From positions 1 through 64,000 of the forward strand of contig DATKQE010000098.1 in the NCBI GenBank assembly GCA_035532935.1: a DNA stretch of 64,000 nt, read 5' to 3'. Positions 41,867 to 50,387 of the stretch are shown here, piece after piece; position 1 is the stretch's first letter, and every line of letters begins with the position of its first letter. A program made the position numbers and the translations under genes. The DNA comes from DATJLY01 sp035532935 (GTDB lineage Bacteria; Pseudomonadota; Alphaproteobacteria; ATCC43930; CGMCC-115725). The notes below the pieces were generated by a model, which ran no database searches, was not told the DNA's origin, and worked only from the letters and a program-made list of their open reading frames with translations.

Positions 41867-42679
41867 ATGCTGTTTGAATTCAGCAAATTGTTCTGGGATG
41901 TGGTCCAGTTGGGCAACCTGCTGGTCCTGCTGCTCGTCCTCGCCACCGCCGGGTTGCTCCTCGGCTTCCGCCGCGCGCCCATATTTCTCGCCCTCGTTAC
42001 CTTGGCTTTCATCGCCGTCGCCGTCCTGCCGCTCGGCAGATGGGCGATCACGCCGCTCGAGAACCGCTTTCCCCAGCCGACGCTCCCGGCGCGGATCGAC
42101 GGCATCATTTTGTTGGGCGGCGCGATCCATGTCGATGCCACCGCCGCGCACGGTCAGGTCGCGACCAACGAATATGCCGAACGCATCAGCGAGACGCTGG
42201 AGCTTGCGCGCCGCTTTCCCGATGCGAAGGTGCTCATCACCGGCGGCGATGTCAGCGCGGTTCCGGGCAGTCCCGACGAAGCCGAGGCGATGCGCCGGAT
42301 GCTCGTCGCCGAAGGCCTGGACGAGCATCGCATGATGCTCGAGGAACGCTCGCGCAATACCTTCGAGAACGCCATCTATTCCGTGGCGCTCGCCCGGCCC
42401 CGCCCCGATCAGACCTGGCTGCTCGTCACCTCGGCCTTCCACATGCCGCGCGCGGTTGGCTGTTTCCGGCATGTCGGCTGGAACGTCCTGCCTTTTCCCG
42501 TCGACTACCAGACCGCGCCATCGCCGATCATCGGATGGGATTTCGAGTCCGATCTGCGCGTGCTCGACCTCGCCTGGCACGAATGGCTGGGGCTCACGGC
42601 CTACCGGATCCTCGGCCGGATCGATCAGTTTTTCCCCGGCCCTGCGCCCGCGCCGATCTCGTCGCAGAGCGCGTCATAG
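41867..42679 (+). CDS. YdcF/DUF218 (ElyC/SanA-like) membrane protein
   Basis: The 270-aa protein has two N-terminal membrane helices (about 15-35 and 42-60) and a DUF218 domain. That domain contains GIILLGGAIHV, FPDAKVLITGGDVSAVPGS, LEERSRNTFENAIYSV and TWLLVTSAFHMPRAVGCFRH. Family members such as ElyC act on envelope biogenesis and the undecaprenyl-linked polysaccharide pools; others bind S-adenosylmethionine. Its 3' end overlaps the convergent glycosyltransferase gene by 55 bases, so both proteins share DNA on opposite strands. Confidence 0.88.
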   Translation: MLFEFSKLFWDVVQLGNLLVLLLVLATAGLLLGFRRAPIFLALVTLAFIAVAVLPLGRWAITPLENRFPQPTLPARIDGIILLGGAIHVDATAAHGQVATNEYAERISETLELARRFPDAKVLITGGDVSAVPGSPDEAEAMRRMLVAEGLDEHRMMLEERSRNTFENAIYSVALARPRPDQTWLLVTSAFHMPRAVGCFRHVGWNVLPFPVDYQTAPSPIIGWDFESDLRVLDLAWHEWLGLTAYRILGRIDQFFPGPAPAPISSQSAS

Positions 42680-43806
42680 AGCGCCACCGTCGCGGCGCCG
42701 ATCGCTGCCTCCGAGAAGCCGTTCTCGACGAGTGCCCGGCTCGCCGCGCCGTAGCGCCGCCGCTGCTCGGGATCGCCGGCGAGCACGGCGAGCGCATCGG
42801 CAAGCGCCGCCGCGTCGCCCGGCGGCACGAGCATCGCGTTCTCGCCGTCGCGCGCGATGCTGCGCGTGCCCGGAACGTCGGTCGCGACGATCGGCCGCCC
42901 CATCGCCGCCGCCTCGAGCAGAGTCTTCGGCAGGCCCTCGCCGCCGAGCGAAGCCAGGACCGCAATATGGGCGTCACGCCACACCGCGCGCACGTCGTCC
43001 TGATGGCCAAGCCACGTCACATCCGGCTGTGTGGCCCAGCGCGTCAGCGTGGCGCGATCGATCGCGCTCGGATTCTCGGGGTCGGGGGCGCCGGCCAGCA
43101 CGAGCCGGACCGGAAGGCCGCGCTGTTGCAGCAGCGCATGCGCGGCGACGAGAACCGCCACGCCCTTGATGGCGATCATGCGTCCGGCATAGGCGATGAC
43201 CACTGGCGGCGCGGGCGGCTCGGACGCGGGACGAAAATGCGCGAGATCGACACCCGACCCGGCGATGATCGCAATGCGCCAGGCAGCCTCCGGACGGCGC
43301 GCGGCGAGGGCGGTGCGGTCCTCCTCGTTCTGCACGATGACGCGGTTTCCGCGGCGCAGCAGCAGGATCGGCCAGAGCCGCCGCAGCAACCGCGCGGCGA
43401 GCCGCGCGCGAAGCCCCGACGCGCTGGCGAGATAGCCGGTGCCGGCGATCATGCTCACCACTCCCGGCACGCCCGCGACCCGGGCGGCGATCCCACCAAA
43501 GAGCGCCGCCTTGAGCGCGACATGATGCACGACGAGCGGCCGCTCGCGGCGATAGAGCCGGCCGATCTCGATGATGGCGGCGAGGCTTGCCAGCAATCCA
43601 CGGCTGCCGCGGCGCCAGCGCAGCGGATGGAGCGCGAACCCTTCGGCGCGGATGCGCTCGCCATGCGCCGTCACCCGCGTCGCCACGGCGACGGCAAATC
43701 CCGCATCGCGCGCCGCGCGGGCCATCGGCAGGCGGTGCGACCAGAAATACCAGTCCTCGGTGACGAGGAAGATGAGCTTGCCGCGCAGCCCGCCCGGAGA
43801 CGCCAT
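42625..43806 (-). CDS. Glycosyltransferase family 4
   Basis: The protein, 393 aa from the ATG at 43806, has a GT-B fold. The N-terminal part contains KLIFLVTEDWYFWSHRLPMA and VVHHVALKAALFGGIAARVA. The donor site contains IAYAGRMIAIKGVAVLV, WLGHQDDVRAVW and SLGGEGLPKTLLEAAAMGRP with the Glu expected in GT4 retaining enzymes. MASPGG at 43806 is a natural start 7 bases after the stop of the epimerase gene; an ATG at 43842 would overlap it. It belongs to the epimerase-WecA-like operon and its 3' end overlaps the YdcF gene. Confidence 0.9.
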   Translation of the reverse strand: MASPGGLRGKLIFLVTEDWYFWSHRLPMARAARDAGFAVAVATRVTAHGERIRAEGFALHPLRWRRGSRGLLASLAAIIEIGRLYRRERPLVVHHVALKAALFGGIAARVAGVPGVVSMIAGTGYLASASGLRARLAARLLRRLWPILLLRRGNRVIVQNEEDRTALAARRPEAAWRIAIIAGSGVDLAHFRPASEPPAPPVVIAYAGRMIAIKGVAVLVAAHALLQQRGLPVRLVLAGAPDPENPSAIDRATLTRWATQPDVTWLGHQDDVRAVWRDAHIAVLASLGGEGLPKTLLEAAAMGRPIVATDVPGTRSIARDGENAMLVPPGDAAALADALAVLAGDPEQRRRYGAASRALVENGFSEAAIGAATVALYDALCDEIGAGAGPGKN

Positions 43807-43813
43807 GACGTGC

Positions 43814-44776
43814 TTATAGATGCGACGCGCGGCGCGGGCCATGCGCGGCTCGATACCACCGGCAGGTCACGGCGATGCCGTCGGCGAGCGCGACCCGGGG
43901 CCGCCAGCCGAGCCGTGTCCGCGTCGGCCCGTCATCGACGCTGAGCGAGGCCACGAGCCGCGTTGCGGTATTGCCGCGCCCGATCAGCCGCGCGGCGACG
44001 CCAAGGAGGCGCGGTGGACAGGCGAAGAGCCGCGCCGGACGGTCGAGCCCGGCGGCAATCAGTTGGACGAGCCGCGGCGTCGCGACCTCCTCGTCGTCAC
44101 GCAGCAGGAACGTGCCGCCGGGTGCCTCCGGATGCGTCAGCGCAACGAGCACGAGATCGACGAGATTGTCGCGGAAGATGAGGCTGCGGCGGTTGGCGAT
44201 GGCGGCGAACGGCAAAGGCAGGCCGCAATCGACCAGGCGCAGCAGCGCAAGAAAATTTCCCGTCACTTCGGGGCCGTAAACCAGCGGCGGCCGCAGCACC
44301 ACGAGCCGGCTTTCCGCCTCGCTCCGCATCGCCGCCTCGACCGCGAGCTTGGCGCGGCCATAGGGATCGGCCGGGACGGGCGGGTCGCTGGCGCGGAAGC
44401 GTCCGGCGCCGCTGTCCTCGCCGTGAACCTTGACCGAGCTCATCAGCACCAGCCGCTCGATTCCGGCTGCCCGCGCGGCGCCGGCGAGCGCGGCGGCGGT
44501 GGCCGCCTCGGCCGCGATCCATGCCTCGCCGGCTTCCGCCGGTCGATGCGCGCGGCCGGCGAGATGGACCACGGCGCCGCATCCCGCGAGCAGGGCCGGC
44601 CAGTCGCTCGCCGCGCTCAACGTTCCCGTCACGCGCACCGCGACGCCGGCGCCGAACGCTGCATCGGCACGCACCGCGGCCACCGCCGGCGTGCCCTCGG
44701 CGACGAAGCGCGCAACCAGCGCGCGGCCGATGAAGCCGGCGGCGCCGAGTACCAGGACGGCGCGCCTATCGGCCAT
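43814..44776 (-). CDS. NAD-dependent epimerase/dehydratase
   Basis: The 320-aa protein is an extended short-chain dehydrogenase with the NAD motif LVLGAAGFIGRALVARFVA, VVHLAGRAHRP, LVLMSSVKVHGEDSG, and the catalytic DPYGRAKLAVEAAM (YxxxK). Similar genes beside WecA-like transferases are UDP-glucose or UDP-N-acetylglucosamine 4-epimerases (GNE-like). It overlaps the WecA-like gene at its start by 11 bases and leads into the glycosyltransferase gene, so the three are co-transcribed. The substrate is not certain. Confidence 0.88.
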   Translation of the reverse strand: MADRRAVLVLGAAGFIGRALVARFVAEGTPAVAAVRADAAFGAGVAVRVTGTLSAASDWPALLAGCGAVVHLAGRAHRPAEAGEAWIAAEAATAAALAGAARAAGIERLVLMSSVKVHGEDSGAGRFRASDPPVPADPYGRAKLAVEAAMRSEAESRLVVLRPPLVYGPEVTGNFLALLRLVDCGLPLPFAAIANRRSLIFRDNLVDLVLVALTHPEAPGGTFLLRDDEEVATPRLVQLIAAGLDRPARLFACPPRLLGVAARLIGRGNTATRLVASLSVDDGPTRTRLGWRPRVALADGIAVTCRWYRAAHGPRRASHL

Positions 44777-45767
44777 GAAGCGCCCGGCGCTGCAGCCACG
44801 CGAGCAGCGCCGCGACGGTGATCCCGGCCAGCGCCGTCGCCGCGAGCGGCTCGGTCACGGCGAGCAGCGCCAGCGCGATCAGCACCGCATTGCCCGCAAG
44901 GATGGTCCGCGCCACGGCGGCATGATCGCCGTCCTGCCCCACGGCGCGCTGATAGAAATGTTCCCGGTGCGCCTGCCAGAAGCGCTCGCGCCGGCGGATG
45001 CGCCGCGCCAGGGTGATGCTGGCATCGGCGAGGTAATAAAGCGGCAGGATCACGGCCGGCGCCCAATAGCCCTTGCCGGCGAGGACGAGCAGCAGCCAGC
45101 CCAGGATATAGCCGAGCGCCACACTCCCGACATCGCCGAGGAAGATCCGCGCCGGATGCCAGTTCCACGGCAGGAAGCCAAGCCCCGCCGCGGCGACGAG
45201 CAGCGCCATCGCCGCCGTTCCGTCGCCGGCCGCGCTGGCGCGCACGAGCACCAGGGCGATGCCGGCGCCCAGCGACACGGTCTCCCCGGCGGCGATGCCG
45301 TCGATGCCGTCCATGAAATTGTAGAGATTGACGAACCAGAGCCACAGCAATCCGGCGGCGGCGCGGTCGAGCGGCGGCGGCAGGAGGCCCTGGAAGACCG
45401 GACCGGGCGGAAGCACGGCCAAGCCGACCAGAACCGCGAGCGCCTGGGCCGCGAGCCGAAGAGGGACAGGCAGGCCGTGCAGGTCGTCGCGCCACGAGAT
45501 CAGCGCAAGGCACGCTGCCGCCGCCATCGCTACCGCCGTTCCCGCCGGGGCTTCGCCTGCCGCCGCGAGCGCTAGCGCGCCCGCGACGAGCGCCGGCACC
45601 AGCGCCAGCCCGGCGCCGCGCGGCACCGGCACGCGATGCGAGGAGCGCGCCACCGGGCGATCGAGAATGGCATGGGCAAGGAGCCAGCGGCGCAAGCCGA
45701 AGATCAGCAGCCAGGTGCCGGCCAGCACCGCCACTGTCACCCCTGCGACCATCCATCCCCTCGCCAT
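44766..45767 (-). CDS. WecA/WbpL-like undecaprenyl-phosphate sugar-1-phosphate transferase
   Basis: The 333-aa polytopic protein has about ten membrane helices. It shows the conserved cytoplasmic loops RSSHRVPVPRGAGLALVPA, ALISWRDDLHGLPVPLRLAA, FVNLYNFMDGIDGIAAGE (metal-binding Asp residues) and PARIFLGDVGSVALGYI. It ends in HREHFYQRAVGQDG. Enzymes of this group load the first sugar on undecaprenyl phosphate and start O-antigen or exopolysaccharide chains. It is the first gene of a minus-strand operon with the epimerase and GT4 genes. Confidence 0.92.
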   Translation of the reverse strand: MARGWMVAGVTVAVLAGTWLLIFGLRRWLLAHAILDRPVARSSHRVPVPRGAGLALVPALVAGALALAAAGEAPAGTAVAMAAAACLALISWRDDLHGLPVPLRLAAQALAVLVGLAVLPPGPVFQGLLPPPLDRAAAGLLWLWFVNLYNFMDGIDGIAAGETVSLGAGIALVLVRASAAGDGTAAMALLVAAAGLGFLPWNWHPARIFLGDVGSVALGYILGWLLLVLAGKGYWAPAVILPLYYLADASITLARRIRRRERFWQAHREHFYQRAVGQDGDHAAVARTILAGNAVLIALALLAVTEPLAATALAGITVAALLAWLQRRALHGR

Positions 45768-45818
45768 GGCGCGGTGATAAGCGAGCGCCGCGCCCGGCGC
45801 AACGAGCGCTGCCGCCGG

Positions 45819-46295
45819 TCAGTCGGAGGCGGCGACGACCCAGAGTGTGATGTCGCCGGCGACTTCCTCGCGGCAGAGCGTGACATCGAGCGCGAGCGTC
45901 TTCTTGTCCTTGTCGACGCTCTGGCGCAGGTCGCGGCAGATCTTTCCGCGCAGCGAGCGATAGACGTCGCTGACCGGCGCGGCGGCGCCTTGGGTCGTGA
46001 CCGCGCCGGTGCCGTTGGTGGCTTTGAATTCGACCGCGTCGCCCTCTGGCGCGATGGCGGCTCGCTCGCTCGCCACGGCGAGGCTGCGGCGCTCTGGGAA
46101 GGTGAGCCATGCCCGCAGCGCCGGGGCTACGACGCGATCCACTACCGCATCGGGCAGGACAGGTTGAAACCGGCCGCCGATGAGGGCGCCGGTCGGCCCG
46201 CCATGGACCACCGTCACGGGCGGCGGGGGCCGGTCGATCAGACGGCCGAGCGGCGCCTGTCGATCGAGCACGCCGCAACCCGCGAGCGCCAGCAC
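45819..46295 (-). CDS. Surface-antigen-like lipoprotein, start disrupted
   Basis: The product includes LALVLALAGC, a lipobox; the rest (RRSLAVASERAAIAPEGDA, VEFKATNGTGAVTTQG, then DVYRSLRGKICRDLRQSVDK) resembles the C-terminal half of 17-kDa/RT0821-type surface antigens. In the frame of the lipobox no proper start exists: the first is a GTG at 46295 in the middle of the hydrophobic core. ATG at 46335 (MRPPAA...) is out of frame by one base; removing one base before 46320 would make a perfect lipoprotein signal MRPPAAVAATLALVLALAGC. Thus the gene is either frameshifted in this genome or in the read. It is divergent from the Sel1-like gene at 46353. Confidence 0.65.
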   Translation of the reverse strand: MLALAGCGVLDRQAPLGRLIDRPPPPVTVVHGGPTGALIGGRFQPVLPDAVVDRVVAPALRAWLTFPERRSLAVASERAAIAPEGDAVEFKATNGTGAVTTQGAAAPVSDVYRSLRGKICRDLRQSVDKDKKTLALDVTLCREEVAGDITLWVVAASD

Positions 46296-46352
46296 CAGCG
46301 CGAGCGTCGCCGCTACGCGCGGCCGGCGGCCGCATCCGCTATACTGCCGCCC

Positions 46353-46835
46353 ATGAAGCGGACCAGCCTGCCGCTGATCGCCGTCGCCGCCCTCGTAACC
46401 GGCATGGCGCGGGCGCAATTCTACGATCTCGACGGAACCTACCGTTGCGTCACCGCGCCCAATGCGGCCTGCGCCAAAGGGCTCGCCACGCAGCCGCCGC
46501 CTGCCGCTTCGGCGGCGCAGCGCAAGCCGCAGCCCGTCATCCCGGGTTTCGGCGATGCGGTCGCGGACGTGAAGAAGCGCGCGCCCAGCGCCGCCGACCT
46601 CCGCCTGATCGAGCAGCATGCCGCGGCCAAGGACCCGCGTGCCGTCGAGGTGCTGGCGTGGTGCAAGCTTGCCGGCATCGGCATGGTGGCCGACCCCGTC
46701 GCCGCCTATTGGCTCTACGGCGAGGCGGCCGATCTCGGCGTCGCCAATGCCCGCAGGAACCAGATCGCGATTTTCGAGACGCGGCTGAGCTCGGAACAGC
46801 GCCAGCAGGTGCTGATCAAGGAAAACGACCGCTGA
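46353..46835 (+). CDS. Exported Sel1-like repeat protein
   Basis: The 160-aa product has a cleavable signal (SLPLIAVAALVTGMARA) followed by FYDLDGTYRCVTAPNAACAK. A Sel1/TPR-like stretch follows: RLIEQHAAAKDPRAVEVLAW and then the turn CKLAGIGMVADPVAAYWLYG, EAADLGVANARRNQ. It may be a periplasmic protein of unknown role. The start ATG lies close to, and on the opposite strand from, the lipoprotein gene. No family function is known. Confidence 0.75.
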   Translation: MKRTSLPLIAVAALVTGMARAQFYDLDGTYRCVTAPNAACAKGLATQPPPAASAAQRKPQPVIPGFGDAVADVKKRAPSAADLRLIEQHAAAKDPRAVEVLAWCKLAGIGMVADPVAAYWLYGEAADLGVANARRNQIAIFETRLSSEQRQQVLIKENDR

Positions 46836-46964
46836 ACCGGCCATGACATGTCCTCGGCGACGATGGTGGCCGATTGTGCGGGCGAGACCTGAACGTGTCG
46901 TTAACCGTTCGCGGTTGCGGCAGCGAGGCGATGGGTGATCCTATGGTCGCCGGCGGGAGGTGAG

Positions 46965-47546
46965 ATGTCCGAGGGCTTCGGCGCCTATTACGATGCAACC
47001 GCGGCGCGGCCGCCGCGCAAGACGCTCATCGCGGCGCTCGACCGTTTCGCCGCGCCGGGCTTCGCTGTCGATCTCGGCTGCGGCCAGGGACGCGACACGA
47101 TCGAGCTGCTGCGCCGCTCGTGGTCGGTGCTGGCGATCGATGCCGAGGAAGACGCCATCGCGCGTCTGCGCACGCGCCCCGATCTGCCGCCAGGGGCGAA
47201 GCTCGAGACCCGGGTCGAGGCATTCACGGCGGCGCGCTGGCCGGACTGCGATCTCGTCAATGCGAGCTTCGCGCTGCCGCTTTGTCCGCCCGCGGAATTT
47301 CCCGCGCTGTGGGAGCGCATCATCGCCTCGCTGCGTCCGGGCGGGCGGTTCGCGGGCCAGCTCTATGGTGACCGCGACGGCTGGGCCGGTCGTCCGGGCA
47401 TGACCCATCACAGCCGCGACGCGGTGCTGCGGCTGCTCGCCCGGCTCGAAACCGAGATGCTCGAGGAAGAGGAAAGCGCCGCCGTCACGCCACGCGGCAA
47501 GCCCAAACACTGGCACATCTTCCATATCGTCGCGCGGCGGCGCTGA
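46965..47546 (+). CDS. Class I SAM-dependent methyltransferase
   Basis: The 193-aa protein has the methyltransferase motif I VDLGCGQGRDTIELLRRSW, then VLAIDAEEDAIARL, motif II DLVNASFALPLCPP and the GGRFAGQLYGDRDGWAG region. The beginning MSEGFGAYYDATAARPPR is typical of small TehB/UbiE-like methyltransferases that take one-substrate compounds. GGGAGG stands before the ATG. The methyl acceptor is not known. It ends 9 bases before the end of a convergent small lipoprotein gene. Confidence 0.88.
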   Translation: MSEGFGAYYDATAARPPRKTLIAALDRFAAPGFAVDLGCGQGRDTIELLRRSWSVLAIDAEEDAIARLRTRPDLPPGAKLETRVEAFTAARWPDCDLVNASFALPLCPPAEFPALWERIIASLRPGGRFAGQLYGDRDGWAGRPGMTHHSRDAVLRLLARLETEMLEEEESAAVTPRGKPKHWHIFHIVARRR

Positions 47547-47554
47547 GGCGGCTT

Positions 47555-47821
47555 CTAGTGCCAGTCGTGGTCGTCCCAGTCCTCGTGGTGCCAGCCGTGG
47601 CGGTACCAGCCGCCGTCCCCGAAACCCAACGTCACCCCGCCATAGGCCGGCGCCGGATAGGCATAGGGGTAATACGAGTAGCCGGGCGTATAGGCGTAGC
47701 CGGGCGCATAGGAATAGGCCTGCGGCGGCGGCGCGTAGACGCAACCGGCGACGAGGACGGCGAGCATCGCAGCGCCGGCGATGCGCGTAGCGAGGCGCCA
47801 ATGGCGCTGCAACGGATACAT
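47555..47821 (-). CDS. Small Tyr/Pro-rich lipoprotein
   Basis: The 88-aa product has a lipoprotein signal (IAGAAMLAVLVAGC, Cys at about 27) and a mature part rich in Tyr, Pro and Ala: QAYSYAPGYAYTPGYSYYPY. The C-terminal part GGVTLGFGDGGWYRHGWHH is His/Trp-rich, closing EDWDDHDWH. The start ATG at 47821 is 5 bases after the stop of the neighbouring Tyr/Pro-rich gene; both are on the minus strand. Function unknown. The aromatic/Pro-rich composition is common in proteins of the outer surface. Confidence 0.75.
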   Translation of the reverse strand: MYPLQRHWRLATRIAGAAMLAVLVAGCVYAPPPQAYSYAPGYAYTPGYSYYPYAYPAPAYGGVTLGFGDGGWYRHGWHHEDWDDHDWH

Positions 47822-47826
47822 CGCCG

Positions 47827-48201
47827 TCAATCCACGATGTGCCAGGTGCCGTCGGGTTGGCGGCAGACCGTGCCATAGACCGTTTGCGGCGTGCCGCCGA
47901 TCATCTCGGTCGCGGTGTATTCGCGGCACGCGGAGGACGAGGCGGCCGGCGCAGGCACCGAAACGGGCGCCGGCGGCACGGCATAGGCCGGCGGCGGCGG
48001 ATAGTAATAGGCGGGCGGATAGGCGTAATAGGCCGGCGGTGCGTAGACCGGCGGCGCATAGACCGGCCCGAAGAGCGGGATGCCGATGCCGATGCCGACA
48101 TGAACGTGCGCCGCCGCCGGTGTCGGCGCGAGCGCGATCGAAGCGGCTGCGACGGCGAGGCTGCCGGCGACCAGCATGTGCTTCAGCGATCCAAGGCTCA
48201 T
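47827..48201 (-). CDS. Exported Tyr/Pro-rich protein with C-terminal surface-antigen-like motif
   Basis: The 124-aa product has a signal peptide (VAGSLAVAAASIALAPTPAA), a His/Gly stretch HVHVGIGIGIPLFGP and a Pro/Tyr-rich repeat such as YAPPVYAPPAYYAYPPAYYY. The C-terminal SACREYTATEMIGGTPQTVY, GTVCRQPDGTWHIVD has two Cys and resembles the end of the RT0821/17-kDa surface-antigen domain. It is followed after 5 bases by a second Tyr/Pro-rich lipoprotein gene and is divergent from the YkgJ-type gene. Function unknown. Confidence 0.75.
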   Translation of the reverse strand: MSLGSLKHMLVAGSLAVAAASIALAPTPAAAHVHVGIGIGIPLFGPVYAPPVYAPPAYYAYPPAYYYPPPPAYAVPPAPVSVPAPAASSSACREYTATEMIGGTPQTVYGTVCRQPDGTWHIVD

Positions 48202-48351
48202 GGCGGCTCTCCCTCTCCACGCTAACGCCGAAATCGTCCCGTCCATTCCGCTGAATTCTACGTGATGCGGCGCCTGCTTATCCCCCGAGGCGGCGTTGAA
48301 GGCGGGGCGGACGGCGCCTAGAGTGGCCGGCAGCGGGTGCGGGAGAACGCG

Positions 48352-49119
48352 ATGGGCGAGGCAAAGCGCGGCAAGGCAGCGGGCTCGCGCGTCCGCGCCT
48401 TGGCCGCGCCGGGCGCGCCGGGCGCTCTCACCAAGCTGGTGGTTCCTGCGGGTGTGGCGCCGCCCTCGGCCGAGACGGCGCTTCGCGCCGTTTCCATCGC
48501 CGAGACCGTGCGCACGCGCGTACGCGAGCGTCTGCTGCACGGTGCGGCGACCGGGCGGATCGATCGCATGCGCGCGGCCATCGACGCCGCCTGCGGCGAA
48601 TGCGTCGCGCTGTTCGAGGACGCGCTGCGTTCGAGCCTCGTGACAAATTTGGAGCATCGCGTCGCGATGGACCGGGTCGCGTGTCGCCGCGGTTGCGCCT
48701 TTTGCTGCTATGTCGATGTCGTGGTGACGCCGCTCGAGGCAATCCGCCTCGCCGGGCGCGCGCGGCCGGGCGGCGTCGCGACGGCGCCGCATCGGCGGCC
48801 GTGCTCGCTGCTGGCGGACGGCGCCTGCACGGTCTATGACCGCCGCCCGTTCGCCTGCCGCTCGATCTTCTCCGAGGATGCGCGCGCCTGCGAGGCCGGT
48901 TACGCCGGCGTCGGCGCCGCGCCCATCCCCAGCCTCGCCTGGCCGCGCTTTCTGGCGTGCGGCTATATCACCGGCCAGATTGCCGCGATGGACGATCTCG
49001 GCCTCGCGAGCCACCTGGTCGAGCTGCGCCGCGCGCTTGCGGTGATGGACGAGGACGCCACCGCGCTTTGGCGCTGGCTCGACGGCGCCGATGTCTTCCC
49101 GCGCCAGAACGCGCCCTGA
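48352..49119 (+). CDS. YkgJ family cysteine-cluster protein
   Basis: The 255-aa protein has the YkgJ/CxxCxxCC pattern. The cluster CRRGCAFCCYVDVVVTPLEA is followed by RPCSLLADGACTVYDRRP and FACRSIF, giving the set of cysteines that in this family is thought to bind a metal or an iron-sulfur cluster. An Ala/Arg-rich N-terminal part of about 60 residues precedes it. ATG at 48352 (MGEAKRG) is preferred over the start at 48337. The family's function is not known. It is divergent from the Tyr/Pro-rich pair. Confidence 0.88.
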   Translation: MGEAKRGKAAGSRVRALAAPGAPGALTKLVVPAGVAPPSAETALRAVSIAETVRTRVRERLLHGAATGRIDRMRAAIDAACGECVALFEDALRSSLVTNLEHRVAMDRVACRRGCAFCCYVDVVVTPLEAIRLAGRARPGGVATAPHRRPCSLLADGACTVYDRRPFACRSIFSEDARACEAGYAGVGAAPIPSLAWPRFLACGYITGQIAAMDDLGLASHLVELRRALAVMDEDATALWRWLDGADVFPRQNAP

Positions 49120-49128
49120 GCGCGGCGT

Positions 49129-50310
49129 TCAGAACAGCATGTCGCCCGGCGTCATGCCCATGCCGAGCGCGAGCCGGCCGGAGTTCTGGAACGCGACGCT
49201 GCTGAACGCATAGTGATTGGCGATGGCATGGGCGTCGCGCCAGTGGCGTTGCAGCGCACCGGTCTCGGTCAGGCCCTGGGCGCCGGCGAGGTTGAACAGC
49301 CGGTCGATGGCATGGAGCGCGAGGCGCGAGCCAGCGGTGGCATTGCGGCGATGGCGCACGCGATGGTCGAGGGTCAGCGGCTGCTCGGCAAAGATCCGGT
49401 TGTTGACACCTTCGGCCAGCGCCGTGGCGGCGTCGAGCTCGGCGAGCGATTCACCGAGCGCCATCTGGATCGATCCGCCCTCGGCCGCCTTGTCGCCGAA
49501 CGTCGTCACCTTGGTACGCGTATGGGCGATGAAGGCATCGCAGCCGCCATAGGCGACGCCGAGCAGCGGCGCGAGAATCCCGATCCAGGTCTGCGCCGTG
49601 AACGACGAGCGGAACATCGCGCCGTCATCGAGGCTGCATCCCGGCGCGGTAGCGTCGCGCGCCTGCTGCAGATCGAGGGTGAACTCCGCCGGCACGAATA
49701 CCGGATCGACGACGATGTTGTTGGTGCCCGAGCCTTTGAGGCCGACGCTGTACCACACGTCGCGGATACGGAACTGTCCCGGCTGGAGCAGGAACATGCG
49801 CGCGTGCGGCGGCAAGCCATCGGCGCCCGGCACGATCGCGTTCACCATCGCCCAGTCGCAATGATCGCCGCCCGATCCCCACGGCCATTCGCCGCTCAGC
49901 TCCCAGCCGCCGGCGGCCGGGTGCAGCTTGCCTGCGGGCGCGAACGAGACGACGAATTTGGGATCTGCCGCGGCGCCGTAGACGCGGCGCTGCGCCGCGT
50001 CGGGGAAATAGGCGAAGATCCACTGGTGATGCAGCAGGAAGGAAAGGCACCACCCGGTCGAGCCGCACACCCGCCCGACCGCGATGCAGGCATTGAGGAG
50101 ATCGATCCAGTCGCCGCCGAAGCCGCCGAACCGCGCCGGCCGCATCATCGGCATGAGCCCCGAATCCATCATCGCCGTGACGTTCTCGGGCGGCAGTCGG
50201 CGCAGCTTCTCGCTGCGCTCGACCGCCGGCGCGACCGCCCGGGCAATCCCGCGCGCCCGCTCGATCACCTCATCCCGGCTCATCCTCCGGTTTCCGCCCG
50301 CAGCGCTCAT
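49129..50310 (-). CDS. Acyl-CoA-dehydrogenase-fold flavin monooxygenase (HsaA/HpaB C2-like)
   Basis: The 393-aa protein has the acyl-CoA dehydrogenase fold but resembles flavin-dependent aromatic hydroxylases such as HsaA. MMRPARFGGFGGDWIDLLNA, CGSTGWCLSFLLHHQWIFAY, WPWGSGGDHCDWAMVNAI and DVWYSVGLKGSGTNNIVVDP are typical, with AHAIANHYAFSSVAFQNSGR near the end. There is no acyl-CoA catalytic Glu signature. Such enzymes need a flavin reductase, not seen nearby. GGGAGG lies 7 bases before the ATG at 50310, so this start is chosen over a TTG at 50325. The aromatic substrate is not known. Confidence 0.85.
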   Translation of the reverse strand: MSAAGGNRRMSRDEVIERARGIARAVAPAVERSEKLRRLPPENVTAMMDSGLMPMMRPARFGGFGGDWIDLLNACIAVGRVCGSTGWCLSFLLHHQWIFAYFPDAAQRRVYGAAADPKFVVSFAPAGKLHPAAGGWELSGEWPWGSGGDHCDWAMVNAIVPGADGLPPHARMFLLQPGQFRIRDVWYSVGLKGSGTNNIVVDPVFVPAEFTLDLQQARDATAPGCSLDDGAMFRSSFTAQTWIGILAPLLGVAYGGCDAFIAHTRTKVTTFGDKAAEGGSIQMALGESLAELDAATALAEGVNNRIFAEQPLTLDHRVRHRRNATAGSRLALHAIDRLFNLAGAQGLTETGALQRHWRDAHAIANHYAFSSVAFQNSGRLALGMGMTPGDMLF

Positions 50311-50387
50311 CGTCGTTCCTCCCAAAACGCGATCGGCGGGGCCATGCTATCGGGGCGCGGCGGCGCGGCGCGCGGCGCGGCGGAAGC

